From contig NC_037601.1 of assembly GCF_003073045.1 (NCBI RefSeq), positions 11,891,807-11,955,806 of the forward strand: a stretch of DNA of 64,000 bases, in the 5' to 3' direction. Origin of the DNA: Pomacea canaliculata (Eukaryota > Mollusca > Gastropoda > Architaenioglossa > Ampullariidae). A program made the translations under genes and the position numbers. The notes below the pieces were generated by a model, which had not been told where the DNA came from, did not search any database, and saw nothing but the letters and a program-made list of their open reading frames with translations. This document shows positions 35,701-48,606 of this stretch, piece by piece (within the stretch, counting starts at the first letter, position 1; each line of letters starts with the position of its first letter).

Positions 35701-38700
35701 CTTTAATTTTGTTTCATGTTTTCATTTTTTCTTTAATAGGACCAGGAGTTGTCAAAATGCTTAGAGCTTGGATGCTGATACAGTCTTCACCAGAAATACC
35801 ATAAAGTGAATACACGTGTATACAGATATGCATGTGTTTATTGAGACCACTTTTATCTTACCTTATCTGTGAGGCTGATAATGGCTGCACAATGGGCCAG
35901 ACTATGCTGCATCATGACAAGCCCCAGGAATGACTTGAGACACGTCTTATTAGTGGTGTAATGCCAAACTGCCAGCATCAGGTCTGTGCTGTACAACCAA
36001 ATCACCTCACACAACCGGGGCAAGATCTGAAACAGCAACAAATGCCAGGTGTATCACATTTGATAACAAGAAAAGACTTCCTGCCTTCTAGTTATTTGAG
36101 ACAATCTTGATGTACATAGCCCATGTATCAAAGTAGCCATTAAAAAAGAAATCTTTCAATAGATACTTGGTGACTAAACAACAAAAACAACAAAAATGGC
36201 ACCAGAATGTAGGTATAGAACAGCCATCAGGACATGACATATATCACGAAACATTATATAAATAAAACTGTTCAAAATGCTAATGGGAAAACAATTAAAA
36301 TAACCATGTAAACCTTACTTACTTTTTTAATACAGATAAACATTAAAAAGAAAAAAAAACCCCTCTGAGTAAGCACCGTATGACAATGGCCATTACAACA
36401 ACAAACTTCTGATGCTACAAAACAGCAATATGATTACCTGCTGTGCAATTCTTCGCAGCTCCCACTGCTTGTGTGCCAGACAGGCAGCCGTCTGATGCAG
36501 TAAGGTGAGGAACAGCTCAGGGCAGGAAGGCAAAATTTTGTCTCCATACCAGGCCTCACAACCATCTGAACTGTCATCCAAGAAAGTGCATAATGTTTGA
36601 AAGTGGCATTTTTATATGCATATGGATATACTGATGTTAATAAACGCCTAAACATTCTCTCACATGCATGCACAAATCCAAATTTAATTTAAAAGACAAT
36701 CTGTTATCACTAATGTGTGCATATCTCTATATATGTGTTGTGCAAATACACACACTCCTTGCACACTTAACCCAAAACCATATGTTGTCCATATACACAT
36801 ACTACATGTATAACAAAACCAGGGCTTGAAATGTTACAGCAATAAAATAATACATTTTCGTTATTGTTGACTTACATTTCAGTTTTTTCAGTCTGATGTG
36901 TTAACAGCCACCACTGCAGCTCGTAAAGCTCCTTGTCAGTCATTTCCTGCAGAGGCAGTCCATCATTAACTCAAGCTAGATGCTTTTAGAGGTAATCCAT
37001 CATTAACTCAAACTAACTGCGCTAGAGGCAGTATATACTATCAACTCTGTACTGCATACCAGAAGCAACATACACAGTAGATGTACTTAAGGCCATCATA
37101 CAAATGCCTATATGAATGTGAGTATAAATCATTGCAAAGCGCTATTCTAGTGATGAAAAAATTTTGTACTAAGGACAATGAATTATTATTTAAAAATATT
37201 ATGCAAGCTAGTACTGTGACTTACAAAAATATTGATCTAGTTCCTTCAATTCCAATTATCTCTCTCCCTCAATAGACGTCTTTATATGTATGATCATTAT
37301 ATCAGTTGCACACAGCTCATTACACGAGCCATCACTGGTGAACAGATTTCCTTCATGTATTTACTAGCTTTAAAAATTCAAGCTACCTGTTTAAAATATG
37401 ACTTTTCATAACCATCTATTTCAATCTTACCTCTAAGTTTAATGTCCTGGCCAGTAGGTGTGTATTGTCCAGTAAATACAACTGAGCAAGCCATGACAGG
37501 CTACACAGACACTCCTCAACTGCTTCATATTTACTCGTACAAGACAGGTTTACACCATTTGTATGCTTGAAGCTGGATGCAAACAAAGTTTTTAAAAACT
37601 AATCAACATAATAAAAACATGGATGTATATATCATGTCTGTAAATTTCAGTAGGTACTTAAATAAGCATGCATGTAAATATATTTAATTATATTTATTTA
37701 CAAAAGACAAGAATAAGGAAGGAAGGAGACTTATAACGCGCAAAATCCGAATCCTAGGGAAACGCTCAATGCGCCGAAATGATACAGAAAAGTACACCAA
37801 TAAAACATTAGCAGCTGCAGAAAACCAAAAGAGAAGTTAGAATCAGACGGCTAAAAAAAGGACCACAGTTGTGAGCGAACGATCTGCTGCTGCAAAGCGC
37901 ATGACCACTACTCACAACACAGGTCCACAAATCAGAAAAAGGAAAAAAAAAAAAAAAAGGTGTTTGCATGGGCAAAAATAAAGGGTTAGATCATCAGGTG
38001 CTTGGCCCTGCAGTACAGTCCACAGTCCTCTTGACGAGTGCTGAGCTACATGCACTGTGGTCGTATCTCTGTGACCTGTATATAGCTGATCAATACAGGC
38101 CACACTGTCAAACTGCACGATGACCCCCTCTGATGATTGTGATCAACATCTACAAGCCACATGATGTAAGTGTCTTTGTGTTGCATTCTGCGAACTGACT
38201 GCATCTACAGGCTGGATGTCGATCGCTCTCGCGTGTTTCACTCACTGCCGCAGCGAACTTGAGTTGCAGTAAAGAAAGTGAAGCGACGATCCCCTTTGTC
38301 ATTGTATAAGATGATAATATTCCTTCATAGTCTTAAGATGTTCTCAGTATATTCTCAAAATTTTTCCGATGTCATCGATCCTTGTTATCTGGAGTCGTCG
38401 CCATTAGATCTACAGTGATCGCCCATATTAACCACAAATAACCACAAAACTACAAATAGTTTGCAATTCTTTCTCGTGGAACGGCTGAGACTCTCAGCTG
38501 CCAGTGTTAGTATCAGCTGCACAAAGGACTGTTAGTGTCCGCCATAGAAGCAAACTCCGAGAAAAGCTCTTGTATCTGAAATATCGTGTGGCAACAGCCT
38601 GTCCTCAGTGTTCACAGAACAGGAAAACAGGGTCTTGTTATCTGCACAATGGTGGGGAGGTGATGTCGATGGTAAGGCTGACTTGCTGGTATACAATCAG

Positions 38701-41700
38701 GCAGTTTAGCAAGTCGTCTGCCCTGGGCCCATACTGGATCTCAACGGCCCTGAGTTCAGATCTACAGCTCAGAAAGCCATAGTGTCGTCATACAGTAGCA
38801 ACGCAGAATAGAGCAATGATGAAATCACAAAACAGAGGAAAACTGCATGAAAATTTTGAAAGCAAAGGACTGACTTGTGTGATCTTCAAGATCTTCAGAA
38901 AAAAACCGTTATGCAGAGAAGACCAGAAGTCGACGGAAAATCCGAAATCGCAGAAGAAACCAAAGTCAAATAGTCTTGCACAGCAACGACGAAACGAAAA
39001 AAAAAAAGCACCGGGCTAACCAATGGGCACCAAAAACACAGCAAACTATTAAAAATGCAAAAATTGCGGAGAACCGCCTCCCTCAAAACCTGCCAGGCTA
39101 AGGGACACTACTCCAAAGTACATAGAATACAAAGTACTACAAGACTTTTGCCATTTAATTTCCATCCTACCTCTCTGCACATTCAATGTCATCAGCCAGT
39201 GACTTCTGATGGACATTATTATGCTGTGTGGCAATGTAGTCTTCTATCAACTGCTGGAAGATCAGTTCATATACAAACATTCGTCCTTCTGTGGCCTCCC
39301 ATTTCCCAGTTCTGTCACTATCACCTGCAAAACAACAGCACAGAAATGGCCTGCAATAAGAAAAAAACTACAGAAAATTGTTTCATCACTTTCTTGTTCA
39401 TTTTAAGCTGGAGACACTTCTTTATTGTCATATCAGTCTGACAGGTCAAGGTTTTCTGCTCAGTTTTTGGTTTGGAGGGGGGAGAGGAGGTACTTTATAT
39501 TTTCACTCACTGACCACAAATAATGATGTCTACAAACTTTGAACATTACTACACTATTATTATAGTGCAAGCATTTTCAACTACTCGAGGCTACCGGAAG
39601 TGACACTGTCTCTTCATCAGACATAAATGATAATGTACTTTAATGCAATTAGATGCTGGAAGGAAACAGATTTTTGTCTCCACCTTACCACAAACACCTC
39701 TACTCCCAACCCCAAACAGAAATGAAAAAAACAGTTTTATTTGCCAACAAAAAAACAAACAAAAATATAATTCCTAAGCAGCAGCATCCATTCCCCTCAC
39801 CTTTGAAGAAGTCCTGACAGCATGCGAGAGAATCCAATCCAACATTCCAGAAAATGGATAAGCGATGCAAGACCAGCTTCACCATTACTACAGAGCTATC
39901 CTTCCTTGTAGCTACCAGAAAAGTAGGATAAAAACAAATAATAGTTCATGAATGATGTGTTAGCTTTTGTATTGTAAAATAACTGTGCAGGTAGACCATT
40001 ATAGAGTAAAATTACTGTGCTTGTAGACCCTCATATACTATTAATTCTATGTCCCATTGGGCATACTTAAATATAATTTTTTTAACATACAAATTACACG
40101 CCATGTACTCAACTTTGTTGACACTCCAACCAAAATTAATGATAAACAGAAACATTTGTGTTAGGAATGAAATGCAGAATAATAAAGCTGTTCAATAAAT
40201 CTTGTAGCAGCAGCAGTCCTTTATTTTAGCCGTACCTAAGTGTGCAAACAGTAGACTAGTGGTCTGGCGAACACTTGATGCATCATGGGACAGGCAAGCA
40301 AGAAAAATGTTGCAGTATCTGGGCCAAAGGCCCAAAGCTTGGTTGATGCTCAGCACCTAATATTAATGCAGGATCATTAAGAAACATTCCAAATTCACAC
40401 ATCATTTTCTCTTTCTCTCCCCCATATACTCCCCCCTCCAACACACACACACCTGTATACCCAACTAATCAAGTACCTGTCCTTCATGCACCCACTTTCC
40501 CACCCCCATAAACATAAATGGATATACAATGCAGATGAAAGTGTGACATTTCAGTTTTTTTTAAAAAGGCCAATGAAAAATGTGTACTTGTAAATGTACC
40601 TTCATGTGTGAGAGAGCATATATGTCTGTGTATCTAATAGTCTCTTTATAGATATAATTAATTTACAAATACCATGGATTGCTTTTAAGTGTAATGTCAA
40701 TATGCTTCATAAGGTAAACATTTTTATTTTCCAGTGACAGAAAATATTAAATGTACAATATTAAAAGATGTCAAACAGTTTCTGCTGCATTTATGGATAG
40801 GTGAAGAGTGTAAAGTTTTCAAAAGCTAGGAGCCTACCACATTATTGTTTTTCAGTGGAGCAATTTTCACAAAGATATTATTTCTACTATTTGTAATAAC
40901 ATGTGCAAAAGACTGACATTGTTCAACATCTCACAACCTTTAAAATTGATATGCAAATGTTGAGCAATCCCTCTGCTGTGTATGCTTCTGCCATCTGTAA
41001 ATGCTGTATAAAAGAAGAGATGTCAAAAATGTGATATCAGCTTGGTAAACACTGTTCACCCGTATTCAAATGTAACAAAAACACGTCTACAACAGATACA
41101 CCTACCCATACAAAAGGTAAATACAGACACACATTATGCACATTCATGATTAGGACAGGGTTTCAGTGAAGTCTCTGTTATGAAAAAAAATGTGTCGTAA
41201 GCTTGGACTTAAAGGTGGTAAGAGAATCAGAGTGACGAAGGCTGATGGGTAATCTGTTCCAAGCTGATGGGGCTTGATAGCAGAAAGATCTATGGCCATA
41301 CATCTCTGTCTTTGAGGCACTTGAAGAAGCTTGGTGTCAGAAGATAAGCAAAGAGGCTGTTTGAGAATATAGATGGGAGTGAGTTTGGAGAGGTACCAAG
41401 GACTAGTGCCGAAACTGTAGAATAAGTCAGAGTGGAAAGTTTAAAGGCTATACGATCAGCGACTGCCAGCCAGTGAAGATAGCGAAATATATGTGATATA
41501 TGTTCACATCTAGATGGTCTGCAGATGAGGTGAGCAGCATTATTCTGGATCCTTTGAAGTTTGTCAAGAAAATACTTGGAATATCAGCCAAAAGAGAATG
41601 ACAATAGTCAATCCTTGAGAGTACAAAGGCACGGAGACAAAATTTTAGCTGCATCAGTGGAGAAATAATGACAAATAATAAATAATAACTATGACAAGTG

Positions 41701-44700
41701 AATGCACAGCAATTCTTTTGTATGCTGCATACTTATAGACATTAACACATGCACAAATTCATGCACTTGCATGTATGTGGATAATGAACAGAGACACCTA
41801 TCCACATTCTGGAATGGTTAGTATTAATAAGAATATCACAAAAAGATATAAACATTTCAAGAAACTTTAAAAGATTATTAAGTACCATATTTCTTTTAGA
41901 ATCAGATTCCCCTGAAGAAGGCATCAACAAGAGCAGTGTCTGGTGCAAGAGAGCTTTCACATCCTGAGGGAAGATGGAGTAAAAACAAAAAGTTAATAAT
42001 TAATAGCTGCTTTATATGTTATTTCTTCTGCAGTCAAATGATAACACAGTATAAGTAAATAAATTAAGAATTTATCTGCTTTTCAATATTATCTTAAAAG
42101 TTGCTTAATTATATATTTGTCAGTACCAATATAGATACTATATAATCATGAGCTAAGTTTAGAAATGTGCAAAATGTGTCAGGAATTACTTATAAATTCC
42201 TCAAAAACTATTTAATCAGGCATACATAAAAAATTCCTCCAAATTTTTATGCTGAGATATATCATTATTGCTTGTAGCTGACCAGACTTATCAAGCCAAC
42301 AATTACTCATAATTTCTTGTGCTGCTTCACTTATGAAAATTTAAGATTTAAAATATTTTGATTAATATTTTTTTAATTCTTCATGCTCTAACTACAAGGA
42401 AAAGGAGATAAGTCAGAAAAAAAAGAGCATGATGTCCACCTGAGCATCCACATGTTCAACATAGGCAGACATTGTGTTGGCAACAGTCTCACGGATACAG
42501 AGCTGGGGATGGGAGATGAGGCTAAAGATGACTGTCAGGACACATTCACTAACATAATCAGGCAGGCCTCCTCCCTTCTGTGATATATCAAAACAAATTA
42601 TGTACAAAATATAATAAACTATAACAAAGAGTTATGTAATAAACAAAATATAAGGACAGCTTTTCTGTTGAAATCTGACAAACTTCTTCCTATCTGCATT
42701 GTTAAAATAATATGCAAAATAAGCACTAATGTGCTCTGGTGAACAAAGAAACTAAGCATTCCCTATTCATAAAATCAAGCAAGCTCCCAGCACTCTGAAG
42801 CATAAATATACACATAGCACACCCACAAATAAACCCTAATATATCTCCATTGCCTTTTGATACAAGTAAAACCAACCAAAACTAAAAAAAATAAATAAAT
42901 AAATAAATATAAAAAATTAAATACTCCTAAAAGATCAATTAGTTTTCTTCTACTATAATCACTAAAAAATGCAGTATTCAGAAATAATCTCCTCAGTTTT
43001 GTTTTTTCTTTTTACATTTGTCGATTAACATCATGATCTTATAATGTCATACATCTTGTATTACCTTTGGTGAATAACAATGGTGCATGATAGAATTGAT
43101 GCCTGAAAAATAAGAGCATTCAAAATGTAGGTTCACACTTCCACCATGATACTTGACTCCTACTCAGCAGTATGAGATGTGTAAATGATGAAATTATAAG
43201 TCTAAACATTAGACAACAGAAGATGAATACATACGGGTGAGGATCTATGGAGGTAATTACTTTCTTCTATCAGAATCTTAACCGTGACTAAGACCTGAGT
43301 TACCTAGCAAACTTTGCTCAGAAAATGATTACAGCACCATTATGCTCTACTCTCCCATAACTATTTATAACCTCTTAGTGGGAGATGTGCATTACACACA
43401 CTATTCCCAGCTGTATGGTCTGCACATAAAAGATTTAGCAGACAATGCTTCACCATTTGCATGTTTTTTTTCAAACATCTTTCCTGACTTCTTCAAACAA
43501 CAAAACAAATGTGTTCATACAGGAAGAACTATTATAACAGAAAGCCTGTACTCACACAAAGCTGCTCCATCTTTAGACTGCCATGAGCCCTCCTTATTTA
43601 TGCAAACCTATAAAAAAAGAAAAAGTCTAACATTTGGAAGAAAGGAATGAACAAAATAAAATCAACTGTACATCTGCATATAGCCTTTAGCTCTCTTCCT
43701 ATTAACTCAGATATGTTTCACGGAAATCAGTTCAACGTGAAATTAACATAAGCACAGACAAAAATTCTAATGTGCCATTAGAAATCCTATCACAATGATG
43801 TATACAAGACATCTGCAAACTAGATTACACATAAATGACAAGGAATCAAGTGAAGGGTTTAGCTATACAAAACTTCACAACATTGTAATTCACTTAGTCA
43901 CACAGACCTCTAGTAAAGCAGTGAGGAAATGTTTCTGTTGTTTTTGAGTCCAGTTATTGAAGACCTTGGGAAGTCCATTACTACACGTTTTTCTCACAAC
44001 AGACCACATATCAGCTGCCCCAGTCATAATCAGAGACTGAAACATTACTGGTCTTTTCATTTACAAGGTTTGATCATTTTGCATGAAAAAATTTAAATTA
44101 CTTATTTTTTGGACATCACAAACATCTTTCAAATATGAAAATTCTTTCCCAACAGTTACTTCTTGCATGTTTGGTTTCATTTTCTTTATTACACATATTT
44201 GAGGGGAGTTAATAACAATTTCTATTACTTCTGTTCCTTTTTTAGAACAGCATTGATATTTGAACATTTAATCAACTACTACAAACCTACTTTCAAAGAT
44301 ATTAAAGAATATCTGTAAACCTTCAAATACATATGCTCTTTCTCTCTGTCTGAAGAATACAATACAACTTTATTGATCCCAAAGGGCGATTCAAGATAGT
44401 GCTCATACTAGCAACAATAGATACATATACATGATATGAAAGAGATAATATAAATGTGCATGTTGAAATAGTCTCTCTCTCTCTCACACAAACACACACA
44501 TTCTCAATAACAGCAGATACAGTTGGTGACCCCCAGAGCACCTCAGGCAAGTACAAGATCATGAAAGTAGAGCTCCACCAGTGGATTTGTTGGTGATAGT
44601 AAGACATCTGACCATGCAAATGGGATGGCCAAACTTGCTGACATATAAATTATTGTCACTGTTGGACTGGACTCCTTCAGCCAAGTCTTAGTGAACACAA

Positions 44701-47700
44701 GGACACATGTTTCTTTGAACTCCCACAGGCATCTGACCTGTGCCTTGAGCTTATCAACTTTGTTCCAGATGGACTGAACATTAGAAAGCAGAAAAGAAGG
44801 TAAGGAAGGAGATTTATGCCTGTCATTAAGATTTCCTCAGCCACACTGAACTCCTCCTCTCCTTCCTCTCTTTCGCTTCTTCTTCAGATGGACAGCCAAG
44901 TCTCTAGGTAAGATATCAGTTGGAAAGTTGGAAATGTCAAAGTGGAGGGTAGCTGAAGATGGGAAAAGTGCAAGAGGGTACTCATGACTGTACCACACAA
45001 TGGAAGCGCCATCTTGTTAGCCAGTTACATCCAAAGTTTAGGAAATACGAAAGCAGCACAAACAAGCACACTGCATCATGTTTACACCATTGTATAAGTG
45101 AACCTTAATAATACTATGAACTAAGCTGACTGAGCAATTGATATGAGAAAATAGTAGTAAGAAACTAAAATGCTAGCTAGCTGTGGCAAGTCACCCTTAC
45201 GTTGAGCATCCTTGACCTTGAGAAGCAATGAGACACAAATAACTCAAAGGAAAGAATAAATGAAAAAGTATGCAGCAGCTGGAAAATGCTGACCTTCACT
45301 TTCTGGAAGACTTCATGATTCACTTTGTTGCTATTTGAGGCCATCCACATCATCACATGTTCCATAACCTTACTTCTTACAATAGGCAGGTGGATTGCTG
45401 AAGTAGATTTAACATCAATTACATTAAGAATCGGGTTGGGTGGCAAAGTTCCCAAACTACGCCTGACATTAGCACCAGCACAAGAACATGATAAGTGAAT
45501 AAATAAATCACAACAGTAGACATTATTGTAAATATCAATATATAAGCACAATGTTGAAAACAATAAATAAATCACAAGAGCCAAAGTAGCTATGAAAATG
45601 TCTTCTTTGTTATTTGCCTTTCTTTTCTGCAAAAATATCTTTTATAGTAAGGACACTGTTAACCCAGCGAGAGCCTTGCTTTCTTGCATGGTGCTGCCCA
45701 GAGGCCTGAACCACACTGTCTATAAGCACTGCTGGGAGATCACTCATCATTGAGTTCACTGTATCTCAGTGTGCAACATTGTTGCTTTGTGATCCTGCTT
45801 TACACTCCACTGACATCTTCAGAATGGAAAGTTAGAGCCTGTGTCCTAGTTACCCATGACCTACTGTAAGCAGAGCTAACTTTTAGAATCTAGAAGCAAA
45901 GGATGCTCAGGACTAGTCCTGACCTCTTGCTGTGCCCCTGTACATATTAACAACAAATCATCAGCCCCTATCAGTCATAAAAATGTTCCAGCTGTCAAAA
46001 ATATCACTCTTTTCTGATTGACGCATTTCAGTATTGATGTTGTGGTATGATAATATTTCCTTTCTTGGTATGAGCCAATGGACTGATCATCCTTTATATA
46101 AAAATTAGGCCTTAATAAAGTAAATAGCAGATATTAATGAACCAGCAAGTTGCCAAGATATGCACTTTAAATGTACCAGCCATGTGTATTTGCATTTTAA
46201 TACAGCGTGTTCTTTTCTCTCTGCATACTGGTAATAGAACCATTTATCTGGTCAACATTCTTCTGACTATTGATTGATTAATTCTTGAAAACAAAATATT
46301 TTTATTAATGAACTGTCCAAGCTGTACCTCTAAACTTTAGAGTCATAAACATCTTGGACTGTTTAAACAATGACATTGTGCTGAACAACAATTCCAGAAG
46401 TGGTCAACCATTGGTTTGGGGTGAAGGTCATATGCATGCATAATTTTCAAAAATCATTTATACAGGGCATGGGCATGTATGTCTATCCCATCATTTACTC
46501 GCATGTGTCCTGTCTATCCCAAAATGGATGTTCCTTGCTTGTCCCTTAAAATTTACGCTATTATTATTATTCACTTAATATACATTTATGTTGCTTATAG
46601 ATTTACAGGTAGTCCTCGCCTTTCGACGTTGATCCTTTCTTACGCAGCGTCGTAAACCGAATTTCGACGTAAGTCGGATCCTACGTTCATACAGTACTGT
46701 ACCATAAAAACAGTACAGTACTGCAAACACTTAGCCTATCCAAACACCTATCCTAACACAGTACCCTACATAATTATCAATAAACATAAGTACAGTAAAA
46801 CATTGTGCAGTAGAGTACGCTTTGTTATCACTGTCGCTTTCACATGTTTAAGGATGCGATATTTACCCTTGATAATCGTAGCGACAGTCGAATGACTAAG
46901 TCCTAATGACCTGCCAATTTCTGTTGCTGTTTCCCCCTTCTCAGATTGCCTTATGATATCCAGTTTCATCTCCATGGTGATGGCCTTCCTTTTCTTTGAT
47001 GCACTGTTATCAGATGAGTCGACCTTTCGCTAAACCTCGTAAGTCGGAATGAGCGTCGTAACCACGAAACGACCTAACTCGAGACCGTCGTAACCCGAGG
47101 ACTACCTGTACTGAAATCTGCCATTGTCTTGGCAGGCCAGGTCAAATGATTTTGCGGGCTTTATTTTCCCCGGATCTGATTTAAATGGTCAGCAAAGGGA
47201 CTGCATACTCAGTGTTTACTTTGGCAAGAATGACAGCAGCAAATTTAGACCCAAAACTAAAAAGAGACTTACAGTTATGCAGAACATCAGCATAAGCTGA
47301 CACCATGTTATAGGTCATGGGATACTTGATGAGTCTGCAAGAAAGAAAATGACTGATTAGCACTGCCTTGGAATGATGGAAGATAATGACTTAATAAATT
47401 TTGCATTATTGAATTGCATTATAAATTGCAGCTTAGCACAATACCTTTATAATTTTATGCAACCTTTAAAATTTGTTGGCAAAGCAATATGAAAAAGAGG
47501 AAACCTCTTTCAGGAAGGGAACAGCCACAACAGATTTTCCTAAAACAATTTTCTTTCCACCTTAAGTCTGAACTCAACCTTTCTTTTCAGAACAATTACT
47601 TCACTTCAACCCTGTCCTGGCCTTGAGCATGCATAATGTGTGTCTGTATTTACTTGGTGTAGGTGTGTCTGTATTTCCTTGGTGTAGGTGTGTCTATTGT

Positions 47701-48606
47701 AGATGTGTGAATGTTGCTTATATGCAAGTTTCGGTATATGGCTGTTGCTTCATGTCTGTTGGTTATTCTGTTTACTTTAGTATACCATTTCTGTTAAGCG
47801 CTCTGAGCATATTACTTGAAAAATGCTATACAAATGTTCATTATTATTATTAAAACAAATCCTAATGCAAGTCATTAAAAATGCCAAAACAAAAACACTC
47901 TTTCTTACCTCTGTATTAAAATGTCCAGTTTCTTGTGGATTTCCAACTCCATATCTGTCTTATTGGCTGGAGAATCATAAATGTGGCTGTTTGATGCATC
48001 AGATGTTTGAAAACACTTGTCAGCCGAACCAAAATGCCTTGTGAACACATAATGCAAGAAGTTCTTAAGAAATTCTAAATTCCCAAATAAAGTTGCTAAG
48101 TCATTGCTGTGTTTGATGTAACAGCCCTCAGCACAGCCAAGGAAACAAGCTTTGAAGCTTTCAGTTCCATTCCCACAGCAGTCAGAAGTTGATTTAGACA
48201 CCATAAAACCAAAATCATTAAAACTGCTGTTAAATGGAAAGCTGTCCTCGGCATCTTCATGATAACCAATGTTTGTGCTGACATGTTGAACTGTGTTATG
48301 ATCTGTGAATGTGTTTCCACTTAGCTGTTGATGAGGTGTATCAGATTTAGTGGGAACACCCCTCACCAGACAAACGTGATGGGTTATTTCATAGTCACCA
48401 GCAGTAATATAGCAGTTTTCTTTTAAACATATAGGATTTCTATTTTCACTGGGTGTCTCTGGCTGTATCGTTTGCCATTCTGGGTGAAAATTTGAGATAA
48501 TAAACTCCAAAAATTTGAGCTCCACTTCTTCTTCTGCTGACTTATTTTCCAAGTTAAGATGTGAAAGTGCTTTTTGAAATGATGCCCCATGAGCTGAGCT
48601 TTCCAT
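29763..48606 (-). CDS. Large multi-exon protein, probably helical (HEAT/ARM-like) repeats; identity unresolved
   Basis: Exons I can place, 5' to 3': 47909-48606 (start MESSAHGASF), 47273-47334, 45294-45462, 43908-44036, 43556-43607, 43065-43102, 42440-42577, 41886-41963, 40236-40356, 39801-39887, 39171-39324, 37431-37572, 36876-36946, 36438-36570, 35862-36026, 35483-35662, 34119-34215, 33240-33394, 32423-32539, 30539-30683, 30167-30442, 29763-29866. All have GT-AG borders. Phases agree from 45462 to 34119 and from 32539 to the stop. They disagree between 47273 and 45462, between 34119 and 33394, and between 33240 and 32539, so small exons are missing from my model (33724-33769 is a candidate). 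The product exceeds 900 residues, is almost wholly amphipathic-helical (for example RETVANTMSAYVEHV), has no signal peptide or membrane helix, and near the C-terminus has an acidic tract with SDWDSWSEEE. A scaffold role is likely, but no family name is justified. Confidence 0.8.
30745..30815 (-). repeat. 3'-tail repeat, minus orientation
   Basis: On the minus strand it reads gtacagtgctttgagag, then agcactctataaatgttcat and attatt. It is the same kind of tail as at 47780-47855 (plus strand), and lies inside an intron. Confidence 0.6.
34985..35400 (-). mobile_element. LINE C-terminal remnant in intron
   Basis: On the minus strand, broken frames resemble the end of CR1/L2-type ORF2 (a GPALLHITNKRNPVYTSS-like reach after a leucine-rich piece). 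Heavily decayed; weak call. Confidence 0.35.
37690..39110. mobile_element. Unclassified insertion inside an intron
   Basis: About 1.4 kb that is visibly richer in G+C and CpG than the host introns around it, between exons 39171-39324 and 37431-37572. It holds poly-A runs (about 37938-37954 and 38998-39007) and no intact ORF over 100 codons. Base composition and the A-runs suggest one or more retroposed sequences; ends and family were not identified. Confidence 0.35.
41160..41655 (-). mobile_element. LINE (CR1/L2-like) 3' end
   Basis: Minus-strand frames read FVLSRIDYCHSLLADIPS, then a shifted QRIQNNAAHLI-like reach and LPPLSPSLRHIFF. That is the standard C-terminal order (SRIDYCNSLL, then WNSLP, then FKSxLKTxLF) of these elements. 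It lies in an intron, in the same orientation as the host gene. Confidence 0.75.
44345..45010 (-). mobile_element. LINE with internal deletion (5' end plus 3' tail)
   Basis: On the minus strand the 5' part shows a basic cluster (KKKRKRRRG type), then LLSNVQSIWNKVDKLKAQV and CVLVFTKTWLKES, the start of a Rex/CR1-like endonuclease domain. It then jumps to a 3' UTR ending atcgccctttgggatcaata, aagttgtattgtatt. Nearly all of the coding middle is missing. Confidence 0.7.
45610..45765 (-). other. Possible extra exon of the large helical gene
   Basis: About 50 open codons on the minus strand read MMSDLPAVLIDSVVQASG and SRWVNSVLTIK. An acceptor at 45758/45759 (gagatacag) would join the 47273-47334 exon in frame, but no GT donor in the phase needed for the next exon was found. 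Tentative. Confidence 0.3.
46480..47180. repeat. Old dispersed repeat hosting a Tigger-like element
   Basis: 46480-46600 (gttccttgcttgtcccttaa and atttatgttgc) and 47111-47180 (ttggcaggccaggtcaaatg) align with one continuous stretch at 56331-56520. The Tigger-like element lies between the two halves. Confidence 0.65.
46606..47108 (-). mobile_element. Tigger/pogo-like DNA transposon, non-autonomous
   Basis: 503 bp with inverted ends that start caggtagtcctcg on both strands, flanked by TA duplications (46604-46605 and 47109-47110). A minus-strand reading frame (46766-46978) encodes only the start of a pogo/CENP-B transposase helix-turn-helix: MEMKLDIIRQSEKGETATEI then GRSLGLSHSTVATIIKGKY. The rest of the transposase is absent, so it could move only with help in trans. 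Confidence 0.9.
47630..47855 (+). repeat. GTGT-rich repeat and 3'-tail module
   Basis: Three near-identical ~26-bp units of the type cttggtgtaggtgtgtctgt are followed by ttaagcgctctgagc, then aatgctatacaaatgttcat and tattattatt. Tail of a LINE or SINE inside an intron. Confidence 0.55.

Noticed and set aside
45177-45632. 151-codon minus-strand ORF in the large helical gene
   Set aside because: Only 45294-45462 looks like exon. The N-terminal part (a hydrophobic, Tyr/Cys-rich reach) lies upstream of a clear acceptor and is intron.
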